A stretch of 64,000 nt of DNA, from contig OY540819.1 in assembly GCA_961205875.1 (NCBI GenBank), forward strand, positions 8,558,501-8,622,500, read 5' to 3'. Position numbers and translations under genes: made by a program. The notes under the pieces are model-generated. The model was not told the origin of the DNA. It made no database searches and was given only the letters and a program-made list of their open reading frames with translations. Positions within the stretch are counted from its first letter, which is position 1. Each line of letters starts with the position of its first letter. The stretch is from Sialis fuliginosa (taxonomy: Eukaryota > Arthropoda > Insecta > Megaloptera > Sialidae). Below are positions 1 to 12,700 of the stretch, in pieces.

Positions 1-128
1 ACGTGTTTTGTTCACGCATACTTATACATAGAGAAAGAGGGGCAAGATGGGGGCAGAAAATCAGACAGTACAGGTTTTTATCTCAAATAACACAACTAAT
101 ATATATTGCGGTACTTTAACTTTACAAT

Positions 129-622
129 GAGAGCTGTCACAAGTACTCATTGTCAGTAGCGGCGGATTTAGGCATGGGCAACATGGGCTACTGCCCAGGG
201 CGGCAAACATTTGGGGGGGGGGCAGATTCTGGGAGAATACAACTTTTTTAGTTAAATACACAACACTCTAAAAAAAGGAATACAAAAAACGATTATCAAA
301 ACGATTTTTCTACATCAATTATAAATATTTGTCAGTGATAGTACTTAAAGTATCAAGAAATTTTCGCTATTTTCAAATGTGCTTGAATTGTAAGTATTTC
401 AAGTACTTCACTTGTTAAGATCAAGTATTATGAAAAAGTAGGTACTTAAAGTATTAAGTTCTTCAAGATGATTTTAAATGTTGAGTACTTCAAGTAAGTA
501 CTTTATTTGTTGAATTTAAGTATTACGTTCGATAAGTACTTAAAGTATCAATAACTTTGACTATTTTTAAATGTACTTGAAGTAAAGTACTTGAAGTATA
601 TAGGTATAAAGTATTGACAGCT
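129..622. mobile_element. hAT-like element with AAGTACTT-rich interior, interrupted by a nested insertion
   Basis: The left end (from about 129) reads GAGAGCTGTCACAAGTACTC and the right end (to about 622) is its inverted counterpart, ACAGCTCT. The interior is a run of AAGTACTT-type motifs and their variants. The GAGCTGTCA terminus and the AAGTACTT interior recall hAT-type non-autonomous elements, but I see no target duplication for the outer element. A separate 171-bp piece (158-328) sits inside it. Confidence 0.5.
158..328. mobile_element. Nested insertion flanked by an 8-bp direct repeat TTGTCAGT
   Basis: TTGTCAGT occurs at 150-157 and again at 329-336, bracketing 171 bp that begin with GCGGCGGATTTAGG and contain a G-rich run. 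The same terminal type (CCGGATTTAG next to a G/C-rich run) recurs in inverted form at about 59465-59527. An 8-bp duplication fits a hAT-type insertion. Confidence 0.55.
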
Positions 623-1861
623 CTGGTTACCTACAATAAAGAAAATTCAAAGAGTAATATTTTAAAGTAAACAGTTTTTTATTTCTAAATTGATATTTAT
701 CTTAATAGTTAGATTTAAGGTAATGACTGATCATTTTACTTTTTTACAATTACATTTTTTAGCGTATATATCATTTTATCGTTAAGTATCCCGTCTTGCT
801 CTCATTTACCCTATTACATTGAAACATTGAAATAAAATTAAAACTTAATACTTGGACTGTTGGTAAGCATTAACTTTTATGTTAATTTTAATTTAAAAAA
901 TAACTAAAAAGCTTCTATGTGACCATCACCTTAGTCTCATTGTCTTTTAATCTGCTCGTTTATCAGCTATTATATAATACCTACTATGCTATAAAGAAAC
1001 TATTTTATATGTGATCACTTGACAATAGGTACACAAGTAAATTTATTATAATAGTGAATTTCCGCTACTTAAAAGAATATGGAATAATAGGGTGTGGACT
1101 ACATATAATATTCTTTCATTGGTTCTAACCTGTTATTAAAAATAAATCCGTTACACATGTTTGATTTACGATTATAATAATTTTATTGATTTCTACTACC
1201 AATTTTAAAATGACCGAAAAATGATCGAAAAAATCCCCACTGAATCTGCCCATTTTAACCCTGAAATACTACGTCAAAAATTCTATAGTTTAAAACAATT
1301 GGGATACACCAATGGATTTATTAAAATAAAATAAAATTAAAATACAACAATTCCATGAAATTTTAATATATAAAAAACTTCCCAAACAGGGACAGATATT
1401 CTAGAAGTAACTCGATACACACTCTCTATCTTCGTTTGAAATATAACCACATTTCACATTATCCTTACTCTAGAAATAGTGCAAAATCAGATAGAGAAAG
1501 GTGAACGCCGATATTGTCCAAGGTGATCTACTTGTCTTTTAACATAAAGTGCACAGACTGGCCCAAGTTTAGAGGATTTAAAATTATGTCTTGATTTTCT
1601 GATAGATATAACAAACAGTCGAATGTATTAATTTCACGAAAATATATGATATATTTATAATGTAATATATAATGCCATACCCTTAAGTGTTAAAACTGTT
1701 ATAAGTACATAAATAATTTGTTCATATATTTATACATATTGTGTATACGTTTCTATGCAATAATCATAAATCATTATATTAGTTTTATAGTGTATAACAT
1801 TTAGGTCATTAACGCATATAAAAATATAATAAATTTAGTTAAAAACAAGTGCATTTGTTTG
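623..1861. other. AT-rich intergenic sequence, no gene seen
   Basis: I find no coding exon, RNA gene or clear repeat boundary here. The sequence is strongly AT-rich with many short A/T runs. Confidence 0.6.
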
Positions 1862-1863
1862 TA

Positions 1864-2421
1864 AGGTAAAGACACCAGTTATGGCCGCTATAAGAGCAAG
1901 TTTTCGTTGTATTTTTTTTTATTAATGGGCTTGTTTTTTGTAATTCTCATGAACTTATGTTACTAGTAAAACAAGTAGCTCATTATTTAATCAATTTTAT
2001 TACCAAAGTCCGCAAATATAGTTTGTTTTTTAAATTATAGTATGTTTTTTCTCCAGTAATAGCAAAGGTAAAACCAGTAATGAGCAAGCAGTGATGGACA
2101 CTTGCTAATGATTACAAAATGATAAGTACTACGACACAAAAGATATAAAAGAAAGAATCGTCAATTTTGAAACAATCTAAAGCAGTTTCTATGGTAATAT
2201 AATAATTAATAAATAAATTATACTAATAATTAGTTTAAATGTCCACCATTTTGACAGCTATTGGTCGATTTTCATCAAATCACGCTGTAAGACAGTTAAA
2301 TGTATATAGATTATTATTCAGAAATGGTAGTACTCAAATATCAACCAATATTTCTAATTCAGTACATTTAATTAAAAAATAGCCATTGTTGGGGTCCTTG
2401 CCAAGACTGATGCCACTACCT
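1864..2421. mobile_element. TA-flanked MITE family A, copy 1 (558 bp)
   Basis: The termini are AGGTA..ACACCAG and the inverse, with TA at 1862-1863 and 2422-2423. It aligns as the reverse complement of the element at 39909-40339, including the blocks GGCCGCTATAAGAGCAAG and TGTCCACCATTTTGAC. TA target duplications with short inverted repeats suggest a Tc1/mariner-type non-autonomous element. This copy is longer than the 39.9-kb copy because of an extra internal block of about 115 bp. Confidence 0.75.
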
Positions 2422-2423
2422 TA

Positions 2424-3690
2424 TTATGTTTTTAAATAAAGTATTGGTTCAAAATGTAGATATTTTTTTGGCGAAAGGTAAAGTAATACACACCGATTAT
2501 TTGTGGATGGAAAAACCAGTTGATATAAAATCCTAATGTCTAGTGAGGTTAATTTTTTATTAAAGTAGGGGTAACTACTAAATTATTTATTATGTATTTG
2601 AAACTCAATTTGTTAGACCAAGACGAACTTAATTATTATTCGAATTTAAATACTCATGTAAGAGATTGTTTCGGATAGATTTGTTCTATTAATTATTTAG
2701 TTTGATAAAAATACAATCGAAAATAATTTGTCAACGAATGCAAGAATGCACACACTGATATCGCGAAGTAGAAATCAGTGCAATATATTATATCGACAAC
2801 TTCTCTTCCTTTAGTTGCTACTTTCTCTACATGTACACAATTAATTAATTATGCGATAGATTCTCTTTTTGTCCCATAAACAAATAAATGTCAAGTATAG
2901 ATAATAAGTACTCATAAAGTAGCAGTACACGATAATTGTAGGTAATTTATAAACTGAAATTACTATCATAGATACCTATGTACATCTATGATTCAGGTCA
3001 GCAGTCTTCAACCTGGGTTAAAGTAAAAAATCTAAAAAAGTTTAAGAATGTTTTATCGTTGTGATATAATACTAAAAAAAATACCTATACTTATAGATAG
3101 TGTTTTTAGTGTGTGTTTATTGAGATTTAAAATAATACAAAATAAATTTCTTTATTTGTTATTATTTTAAGTTAAGGTGCAAATTCGGCCGATAGTAAGT
3201 TTAACTGTTTGGGACGTCAAATTTTGTACAAACATTTATTATTATGTACGTATCTATTAAATTTACATATTTAACAAACAATGTTAATTATAAAAATAAA
3301 ATATATGAATTGTAAATTGTAAGTAATACTTACTAAGTAATTCCAAATTCACGGCTGCTTCGTGTTTATATAAATAAGTGTGTTAATGGCAGATTAAGAC
3401 AGCGTTATATGCAGATTAACCATTAATTAGAGTTTTTAAATTAAATTCATCAACTTACAATTTATGTTCTTACGTAATGCTGACATGAATTTGGAACTAA
3501 ATAATTTATTAAATTTTTTATATATTTAATATTTATACTATAAAGAAAGTGTTTCTTATTGTAATTTTACATTAACTAAAGTCTGTACTTTAATTAAAAC
3601 ATATTTGTTATGTAAGTATCCACTGTAAACGAAAAATGTGTATTTATTATTGCGATAACTAATATTTCTTCAATTTTTGTAAAATTAAAC
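2424..3690. other. AT-rich intergenic sequence with a hAT-like terminus
   Basis: There is no gene. Around 3000-3030 the sequence CAGCAGTCTTCAACCTGGG resembles one terminal repeat of hAT elements (the CAGTGGTTCTCAACC type), but I cannot find the partner end. Confidence 0.4.
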
Positions 3691-3742
3691 AAAAAAATGT
3701 GGAACGCTTCACGATTTTGCGTGTCATCCTTGCGCAGGGGCC

Positions 3743-3782
<40 letters not shown>

Positions 3783-3799
3783 ACTGCCGAAGCAAGTAC
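3691..3799 (-). ncRNA. U6: U6 spliceosomal snRNA
   Basis: Read on the minus strand, 3799 to 3698 matches U6 snRNA along its whole length and ends in a run of seven T at 3697-3691, the RNA polymerase III terminator. Recognisable parts in order are the 5' stem-loop with CTTCGGCA, the ATATACTAAAATTGGAACGA block, the ACAGAGA box, the AGC triad in GATTAGCATGG, and the 3' internal stem-loop ending GCGTTCCACA. The 5' stem is GTAC/GTAC, whereas fly has GTTC/GAAC and human GTGC/GCAC, so both sides changed together, as expected of a working RNA. A TATATATA box lies 24-31 bp upstream (3823-3830), the usual position for type 3 Pol III genes. I could not assign a PSE with confidence. Confidence 0.96.
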
Positions 3800-3821
3800 A
3801 TCTACCTATCCCTAAACCGCT

Positions 3822-3831
3822 GTATATATAC
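3822..3831 (-). promoter_or_regulatory. TATA box of the U6 gene
   Basis: TATATATA on the minus strand sits about 24-31 bp upstream of the U6 start at 3799. In insects the TATA box and its spacing from an upstream PSE direct RNA polymerase III to U6 genes. The region further upstream (3840-3880) should hold the PSE, but no consensus is obvious to me. Confidence 0.75.
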
Positions 3832-4225
3832 CGATCCAAAGTTAAATCACCTTGCTAGTGAGAGTTAAGTTGCGGCAGAAAAAAATTTAATAGAAATTTA
3901 ATTTCATGAACTTTTGCATGTAATATAAAATCTAAATTATAGGTCCAGTAGAAACAAACATTAGAAGAACTACAGGTATCAATAAACGATTTGCATGTTA
4001 GTCACGAAGGTCTGAAGATATAACATATTCCCGCCATGACCTATAAGATTTTATCCGCATATCTGTGTCGAAGCAATAAGCAGAAGAACAAAACAGTTTT
4101 TTATTGTTGTTGATGTGGTATTATACATACATTAGTGTTTTCATGATTACATACCATATTATTATTAAGATTTTTCACTAATTATCATTTCATATTTCCT
4201 CTAACAAAATTCTTAATTGAGCTAT

Positions 4226-4860
4226 TAATAATCGGAAGAGGGTTTGTGTTCTATTCGTGCATTGAAGTCTCCTTGTGAAATATTTTTTTTATGATTTTTT
4301 ACGTGAATTATATGTTTTCTTCTGCATTTGATTGTTACGGAATAATGTTTTAATTAATAATTAATTTAAATTATTTAAGATATTATCTATTTAGAAGGTA
4401 GATACTAAATTTGGCATAAGAAATTGTTTATGTTGACTTTTATTTTTTTAAATTTCGTAATTACCGTTAATTTTCGATTAATTCAAAGAGGAACTAGTTG
4501 AGACGGTCAATTATTTGCAATAAATTCGCGCATTAAAGTCTCCTAATAAAATATTTTTTGTGGATTAAATATTTTCTACATCCTGTGTTTGTTACAAAAT
4601 ATTACAAATATTAATTAAAAATTATAATTACCTCTATATGATATTATCAGTGAAAAAATATTTTATTCCTAATTTTAGTTTTTAATTTCAACGTAGGAAA
4701 ATATCGTGTTCACAATTCGCTTTTATTTCTTATATAACTGATATTCTTGTAATATAATTTCGATAGTTTTGATTCAGATTAGCCGATAAGGCAGTTTCAT
4801 ATATTATTATAAATAATAAAAAAGGTATGTGTTCTATTCGTGCATTGAAGAAAAATAATT
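4226..4860. repeat. Short repeated block around ATTCGTGCATTGAAG, three copies near U6
   Basis: GTGTTCTATTCGTGCATTGA occurs at about 4246 and again at about 4830. A diverged version, ATTCGCGCATTAAAGTCTCC, lies at about 4524. The first two units (about 4226 and 4497) also share the following CTCC..AAATATTTTTT and TTGTTAC..AATATT stretches, spaced about 280 bp apart. I do not recognise the sequence. It may be a small decayed tandem duplication or a non-coding unit. Confidence 0.5.
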
Positions 4861-5503
4861 TTATTTATTTTAAATATTATAAATAATAATTATGTTATGT
4901 TAAATTAAATAAAATAAGACAATCCGACCACTAATTAGCCAATAAAAACTAAATTGAATTAATTTAAAATTGATTCTCTATAGTCTACAGTCTACTGCAC
5001 TTGAGCATTTTCCAATTACAATATCTTATTTTGGTAGTAACCAATAAATTGTTAAGCAATAAAAAACAAAGAAGTTTTAATACTTGTCCAACTATGTCCA
5101 CTGCAATTTCGTCATCAAAATTTTTGAAATAAAAATAGAATTGACATTTATAATTCGTGAATCACAAATTAAAATTTAACAGATCGATAAGTTTATATAA
5201 ACTAGAAATTTTTATAAGAAAAATCATAAATTTGTATGCACATTTCTTGTGTATATAAAAAACGTTACAATTACAAATAAAAATAACATTTCTTTTCTGT
5301 CAGTGGAAATTTCTTATAACATAAAAATTTCCCACTGAATAATTAATACACAATATTTTTCATTTGTACACTATTTTATAATTACAAGTTAACTAGATCT
5401 ATCATTAACGCCAGAAAAACTCATAATACCAACAATTGAAATTATAACAATCATCAGCACTTTAATTAAGAACAAAAAACACCTGCAAAACATATACACG
5501 TAC

Positions 5504-5642
5504 CTTGGGAATTGGCGCGGCCCGGAACTAGGGCTGCTACAACCAGTAACGACAGGAGTGTCCAATATTGTAATCCTAAATTATTCCTGTACATTCTTTG
5601 TGATCTGTACCAAGGAACAATATGTCTGTCGTCCGATGCCAT
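5504..5642 (-). CDS. First coding exon of a secreted or membrane protein (gene continues beyond the left edge)
   Basis: On the minus strand an ATG at 5642 in good context (ACAAAACAATGG) opens 46 codons, ending at a strong splice donor (AAG|GTACGTG, 5503). The peptide starts MASDDRHIVPWYRSQ and then has a hydrophobic stretch, YWTLLSLLVVAALVPG, followed by RANSQ. That fits a signal peptide (with a long n-region) or a signal anchor. The exon is distinctly less AT-rich than its surroundings. The exon ends in phase 1. No downstream exon is recognisable between 5503 and 1, so the gene probably has a long first intron and lies mostly outside the window. I cannot name the protein. A GC-rich island at 6790-7040 could be its promoter or 5' UTR. 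Confidence 0.65.
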
Positions 5643-8600
5643 TGTTTTGTTTATATTTCTGGCACTGTTTATGTTAACACTTAACTTAACACTTCAAAAC
5701 AACATATCACTGAGGGTTATTATAGTATAGTATATTCATTAACACATCTTAAAATTGAAACAGATCTCAAATTTTAAATTGATATTAAGTGTGAATTTAC
5801 AAAGAATTCAAAGTAGAGAAATTATGCGAAATATTACAGACAAACTGATCATATAAAGTAATTTTTAGCTTCTTGTTATAAAATTAAAAATGCATTCCTT
5901 GATTTTTTTATTTGTCATACAGAGATAGTAAAACTTTTTTTTAGGGAAATGATTTTTGTTTTATTTATGTGGGTATTGCCAATTCACTCTAAAAAAAGCC
6001 TGATTCAGGGACAAAACTTTTACATTGGAAACTGTATATTGTAAGTTATGTCAGCCTCACCCTGTTTATATTTGTAATTCAACAGTAAATTTAATTTTTG
6101 TTTTGCTCAACCCTGTACGAAACGCATTTTCTTAATGACCACCAGCTGTTGGCGCCGTAAAATTGAATATCAAAATACGGTCACTAATTCAAAAAAAGAT
6201 TGGCATTTAGCATACAAATATGAAAGTAAAATTGTTTTTAAACACGTCCAAAATATATCTACATGTTATTAAAGTATGCATTATTAAAATTATCAAATTT
6301 TACTTTCAGAACGAACTATAAAATTATTTACTTCAGGTCGATTTAACTTTCATAAAAAAACATAACGATTATGATGTATTAATAATAAGAACACTTTCTT
6401 TTTTCGGTTTTTATAATGTTTATATTATAATTGTTTTATTTATAGTATATGTACAATACAAATGTATATTGCCAATTTTTAATTAACAAATTTTAACTGA
6501 AAATATATTACACTATAAACATTCCAGTAGACAAATGATAAATATCTTCAAAATAAAATCCTGTTCCCCTACGCAAATTACTTTATAGATCAGCCTTTTT
6601 TTGTATAACAATTATTACAATATTATCTTCTATGCATTCAAATAAAACAACATAAAAAATATTTCGCATACATTACGAAAATATGTATTTTAATTAAGGA
6701 AACGTCAGTTTAAAAATCACAAAGAACTTAAATAATATCTAGACGAATTATTATTTTCGTAACACAAAAACAAATGCAGGTTGTAACTAGTACCGAAATC
6801 AAAGTCGGTGTCACACGTGCACTCCACAACGTAATTTGCGCACTGAGACCACGGATTTGCGTACACGAGTGCCCCGTGTTTGTGTGGGCGGTGTGGATCC
6901 GATGTAACACAGACTGACAACTAAGGTTGACTGGGTTTGTTGGTGAAACGCGAAACCATGAAAGCCGAACTGACCACGGTGTGGTGCTCCCCCCCCTTAC
7001 TCAGGTGAGTGTTGAATGGCGGAATCGTGGGACAGGTAAGTGTCTGTGTATAGGGTGTAGTTCAAGAAATGCGTCAGTTGGATATAAAAATATCACGGCC
7101 AAGTGCGTGTTGGGCACGCACATGATAGGTTTTCGTAGTCATTACGATTTATTTCAATTTTTTTATAAACTATTCTAGCTACAGTGTTCGTTATAATTTT
7201 TATTGAAAGTATATTCTGGATTTTTATTTTATTTTTTTAATTGATAGTTTAGAAATTAGGGGGGAACGGACGCTCTGATTACGCCATTTAAATGCAAATA
7301 TATCGTGACTGAAGGGTTCAAATCAAAAGATCATTTAACATTTTTTGTTGTATTTTAGGAGACCTATCTAATGACATCCCACTCAATGGGGTAAATGAAA
7401 AGAAAAATGTGAGTTCACTTTTCAGTCTATGGGAGGGAGTCCAAAATAATTTTGACAGTGTTTGTTATAGTTTTCAGTGAAAGTACTAATTAAAAATTCG
7501 CTAAATTTTATCAGAACTGGCTAGTTAGTGAGTTAGCAAACTTTTTTTTGGTCGTTGTAAAAAAATGTCGGGTTTCTTAGCGGGAGTGGGCCCCACCGAA
7601 AATTCGCGATAAGATGTGCGACCATGACATCTCGCAACATTCTCTTATAAGGAATGATTGTTGATTGAACAAATTAGTAAAATTTCACGAAATTAATTAT
7701 GTATTCTTAATTTTATTACCTCAATAACAAATCACAAATTAATTAATAACACCACTGTCAAACATCACATGCATTGAATGTACTCAACAATTGAGTTGAA
7801 CAACATGAACTGAGCTACATTTGTGATTGGTTAGCGGTGGGTTAGCGCACTACAAATAGATCACGTGACTTATTTGTTGACGATGAACTTTGAAAAATTT
7901 GCGCGTTTTCTTTTAATTAAATTTAATAAGAAATTGTTTAAATTTTACCAAATATTTCATAGTGTATGCGGAATTGGGCTAACGCATACGCTAAGTTTTA
8001 CCAGAAAGATCTGATTCTACATGAGCAATAAGACCTTATTGTTCAAAATATTTTTCTGTAAACCACAGAAAACTGTAGCTTAATTTTGGAAATAAAAATT
8101 CTTAACGTTTTATTTTAAACGCCCAGTACGTTTTCGTTAGATCTGCAAAGGACTAAAACTTTATATAGGATAATAACATACAAACAAAAACTGTTTAAAT
8201 TATTTTTAATCAAATTTATTATACATAACTGTATCATGATACATACCTACATAACTACTAAAATTACAAAATGTTTCAAATTTAAACATCACATTTGTTC
8301 AGAAAAATCTCTTATGAATATACGACACCAAAAAATTACATCGTTAATTAATTATAAAAAAAAAATTAACGATTGTTCAACTAAATAATTTGAAATTTAC
8401 GTTTCATTAAAATCAAAGATATTTTTTAATTATTTTAAATAAGAGATTTTACTGTGTTTATAGTTAATTAAATAATAATGACAAATATTGGTGTTATATT
8501 ATAACTCTATTTTTTGGTGAAGAAAGTAGGCGTTTATAAAATTAAAATAAATAATAGTTCGACATTTTTTTATTTGATATATACATATATTAATAGATCT

Positions 8601-9786
8601 TAACGATCTTATAAGTTCTAATTTTAAATACTAATGATTCCAGTAAATGTCTGATATTGTCATGCATATTAATTTTGTACTGTGGATATTTTGCAATAAA
8701 GCAACATTCCAAAATTACAATCCGCAGGATAAATTCAGCCCTTGAAAGATTTATATCCAACCTGTCAATATTTCTAACAAAGGCCTGTGTATTTTCAAAT
8801 CTTATTTAAAACATCAATTTTTCATATTTAAAGAGTGTTTTATTATGCATTTTATTTTTTTATGACGCATTCAAGTAAAATAAAAATTTTAAAAAGCATG
8901 TCCGTTTATTAATTATTAATAACTAAATTGACATGGAATGTATTAATTGAATTTTGTTATCTTGAAATAGATCTATATATTTATTTATTATCTAACCGCA
9001 ATTCTGGAATATTAATTTTATTATAATTATTTTATTTTAATTATTCTTTTAAATATTTTCTTACGTAAAATAGAATTAGAAGTTTATAATTATTTATATA
9101 TCTTGAAAGTCAATGACAAATATTGATACGTCTGTCTTTTAGAATGGGGTGATAATGATCTATCAGTAAATTGCTGCTTTAATTTTAGCCGATTATGACA
9201 ATTTTAAAAGTAAATAAACACAATTTTTCTATAAGCCTAAAATAATTATCACAAGCGTACCACAATATAGAATGTGGTGAGAACAAAAAGATGTATTAAT
9301 ATCCAAACTAATATAATTACGAGGAACCGTCTGTGAGTTTGTTTGTTTATTAAGACTAATTTCAAAAAATACTCAACCAATTTTGATAAAACTTTATGAT
9401 TTTTTTTATAGTATAAGATATGTAAATTTACGCTATAATAGTTACCCTCGTAAATAGTAAAGAAAATGTAACAAACTGGAGACAATTTTTTAGATATTAT
9501 AATTGAATTTTATATTAGTATGACCTATTAAAATTTTACTTTTCTTACAAATTTACACTAGTTTTGAATTCAAAATACTTAAAATAGGTAATAAGCTATA
9601 TTTGCAAGAGTTTTTTGTATGTATATGTCACATTGTGTGCGGCAGTAGTTATTTTTATTTAATTATTTGATTTGTCATTATGATGACAATCTCTGCTGTA
9701 CTTTTATTGCTATCTCTTGTTTTCTTACATCAAAAGTTTTATATTCAATTTCTATATTAATTAAATATAAAAACGATGTGATACAA
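5643..9786. other. Intergenic region with a GC-rich island and interspersed repeats
   Basis: The stretch is mostly AT-rich filler. 6790-7040 is clearly GC-richer, and on the plus strand it contains two good splice-donor-like sites (CAG|GTGAGTG near 7003, CAG|GTAAGTG near 7036). It may be a promoter with non-coding first exons, but no coding exon is supported. An interspersed repeat occupies 7097-7500. A retroelement-tail-like piece (GAGGAACCGTCTGTGAG) lies near 9320. Confidence 0.45.
7097..7500 (+). repeat. Interspersed repeat family B (GGCCAAGTGCGTGTTGGGCA), copy 1
   Basis: It begins GGCCAAGTGCGTGTTGGGCA and continues through ATCGTGACTGAAGGGTT and CAGTCTATGGGAGGG, aligning block by block with 51157-51842. 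Starts of this kind (GGCCAAGTGCG..GGGTTCCGTAG) are common in insect interspersed repeats. I cannot assign the class with certainty. Confidence 0.65.
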
Positions 9787-12700
9787 TTACTTGTAAAATA
9801 TTAAATAAATACCAAAACTAATAGCTACAATAAACGGCATTACAAACCAATATTTTTTATATAAACTTTGTTCTTCTACTTCATTATATTGTCTACGTTC
9901 CCTGTACTTCTTTTTTGACTGGAATTTCTTCTCAAATTCTAGTACGTCTTTTTTATTTTTCTCTTCTTCAAGTTTCCTCTTCTGTTCTAATTCAAACTCT
10001 ACAGCTTTTCTGATTTCTTCTTGTTTCTGAGCACAGATTTCATCGCAATCGATTGTTCCATTTCCAGATCGCACAACATCACAGTGGAATTCTCTCTTGA
10101 GCCGTTTGCAAGTGCAGAACACTTTTACTTTTTTGTGACACTCTTCGGCACCGAGGCATTCGCCATCGTGGCAAGTCATGCGACAGCGGTGACCACATTC
10201 GTACTGTTAATATAGATAAATACTAAATACCAATACAACTTAAATTAGAATATCAATAAAAAGTTTAATGTCTCTAGTTTTTGAGCAACTTAGTTGGTTT
10301 CATAAATAAAATACACTTACGTTTTTAGGACACTGATTACCACAGTTCTTGAGCTTGTCCTGCTTGTCAGGGTCGGTCCAGTCGCCGCAACTGATGTACG
10401 GCAGATTGAGTCCACAGTAACAACGTATTCGAAACACTGTTCTGCAAGGAGGGCAGTCCCCTGGATGACACGGCTTCGGGCAGTTGTGCGAACAGCCTTC
10501 TGGCCGTGGTTTTGTACATTTTGATTCACAGACCTGACAGTTTCTACCAGCCTGAAAAAAATAAAATTATTTGAAAAAAAATAAAACAAAAACAAAGAAT
10601 TCAATACACTTTTTCTCTTTGATCATTCAAATACTAAATATTGTATCATTTGAATTTGAATAACTATCAAGATTTTAATTAAAAGATTCAAATAAGTTTT
10701 TATCTAATGTAACCTACCTTCTCGTCATCTTCCGCACCTTTCACCACATGACACTCAAGACCACACGTATGATTCCCACAATCCAGCTTGCGCCCACACG
10801 ACCGTCCACAAGACAAGGCCCTAACCTCATGGCAAGGCACATTGATGGTCTCGTGTTGTCCATGACAAGTCACCGGTATAGGCACTGGGCAAGGCGGACA
10901 CGGCAATGCACACTTCTCCACTAGCGGGCCTCTCGCCTCCCACGGCATTGACGGCTTGTGTTCATCCAACTTGACAAGCACGGACGCATGGCAAAGGGCA
11001 CCACAATGGTGGTTACAGTTTAGAAGTAGTATGTTGCATATCTGTTTACATGGAGGACATTCGCCAAAGTGACAACGGTGGGCTTCACGTTTTGTGTGAT
11101 GACAGTCAGGTAAGTTTCTGAAAAGTTGTTAATAAGTATTTTGAATGTATGTTACGTAATGAAAACTTAATTAACTTACCGACAAAGTTTAATACAGCGC
11201 GGAGGCCGAGTTTTTCGTTGTTTTCCACAAGGAACCGTTACTACTGTACCTCCGCAATGACACTTGATGTCAACTGTCCTTGGACACGGGTAGCAAGGGC
11301 CTCGGTGACAAGCTGAAGGACATTTGTGTGTTCCGCATTGTAACGTACGTCCACATGGTTTCTCACATGGAGGACATGAACCATCGCAGCACTTGATAAA
11401 AAAATATTGTCAGTAAAATTATTTTTTTTATAATTTCTGTACAATTATTTTTGATTTAACTTTTAACATGTTCTACTTACTCTACGATTACATGGATGTT
11501 TACTACAATCTCTTATTTGTTTACACTTGGTTTCACACAAGAATTCTTTCTGACATGGCAGCTCCTTACTATGTAAACCACAACGGCAAGTTTTCATCAA
11601 CACCTCCAAGCACTAAAAAACACACGTAATATATTACAAACATAAAACAATAATAATTTAATTGCAACTCACGCTTCCGCACTTATCAAAATGACACCTT
11701 TGCAGACAGTGATGAGATCCGCACTCAAGTGGTTTTCCACAGGTGTCTCCGCAAGTCGGCGTATCTTCAGTGCACGGCAGCTGGAATATTGACTTACCAC
11801 AAGGGCAGATTCGATCACCCAATTTGGGACATTCACCACAAGAGTCCGTGTGGCATATTTCAGTGCAATGGTGGTTACCACAACTTAGTTGTTTGTTGCA
11901 AACCTTTTTTAATGTAAATAATTTTTTTAAGTAAATCACAGACAGGTTTTGTAATAGTAGTTAATTTAAGTTACCTTTCCACATTTCCATCTTGGTTTAG
12001 CACATTCTCTCATTTGAGACTGTGCCCTACAATCGCATGGTTGTTTACTACGTTGTGAACAGGGATTACATTCTCCTGAATGACAATTCTGAGCGCACTT
12101 ATGCTTGCTGCAGGGTAACATTTTAGAACATACTGATGCGCATGACCATTCACGATTACTGCATCGCTGTGATCGTTGCTTCTTGCTGCAGAAACATTTG
12201 GTGTTAACAGTTTTAGGGCAAGGTGGACAAGGACCTAAAAAACAACATTATTTGTTTATTTGGTTTACATTATTTCATTATAATAAATTATAAACGAACC
12301 TGGATGGCAAAGTAATATACACTCATGACCACATTCTGGTTGTAGTTTCTTGCCGCAGTTTTCACCGCAAGAATGAGGAACAAGCCAAGGATGATATGGT
12401 GGGTTGAATAATTTGTTACAAAAACACATGTAAGAATTTGGTGATGCAGATGGCTCATATTCATGTCTGCATTTAGGACAGCACCAGAACAGATTTAATA
12501 TTTTAGGGTTTGGTACATCTTCCAGAGCTCTTTTTTGGTGTATTACACTGTCTTTTGCCCACCGTTGGATACAGTTGAGGTGGAAGAAACAGTAACACGA
12601 TAGACAGCTCCATATCTGAAAGTGGTTTTTAAAATTAATATTCAGCTGAAATATATAAATACTAGAAAGAATGAATCAATGCTTGAATAAATAATCGACA

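Noticed and set aside
4226-4860. Repeated blocks near U6 as further snRNA genes
   Set aside because: They do not match U1, U2, U4, U5, U6, U7, U11, U12, U4atac or U6atac as I know them, and no Sm site or TATA spacing is evident.
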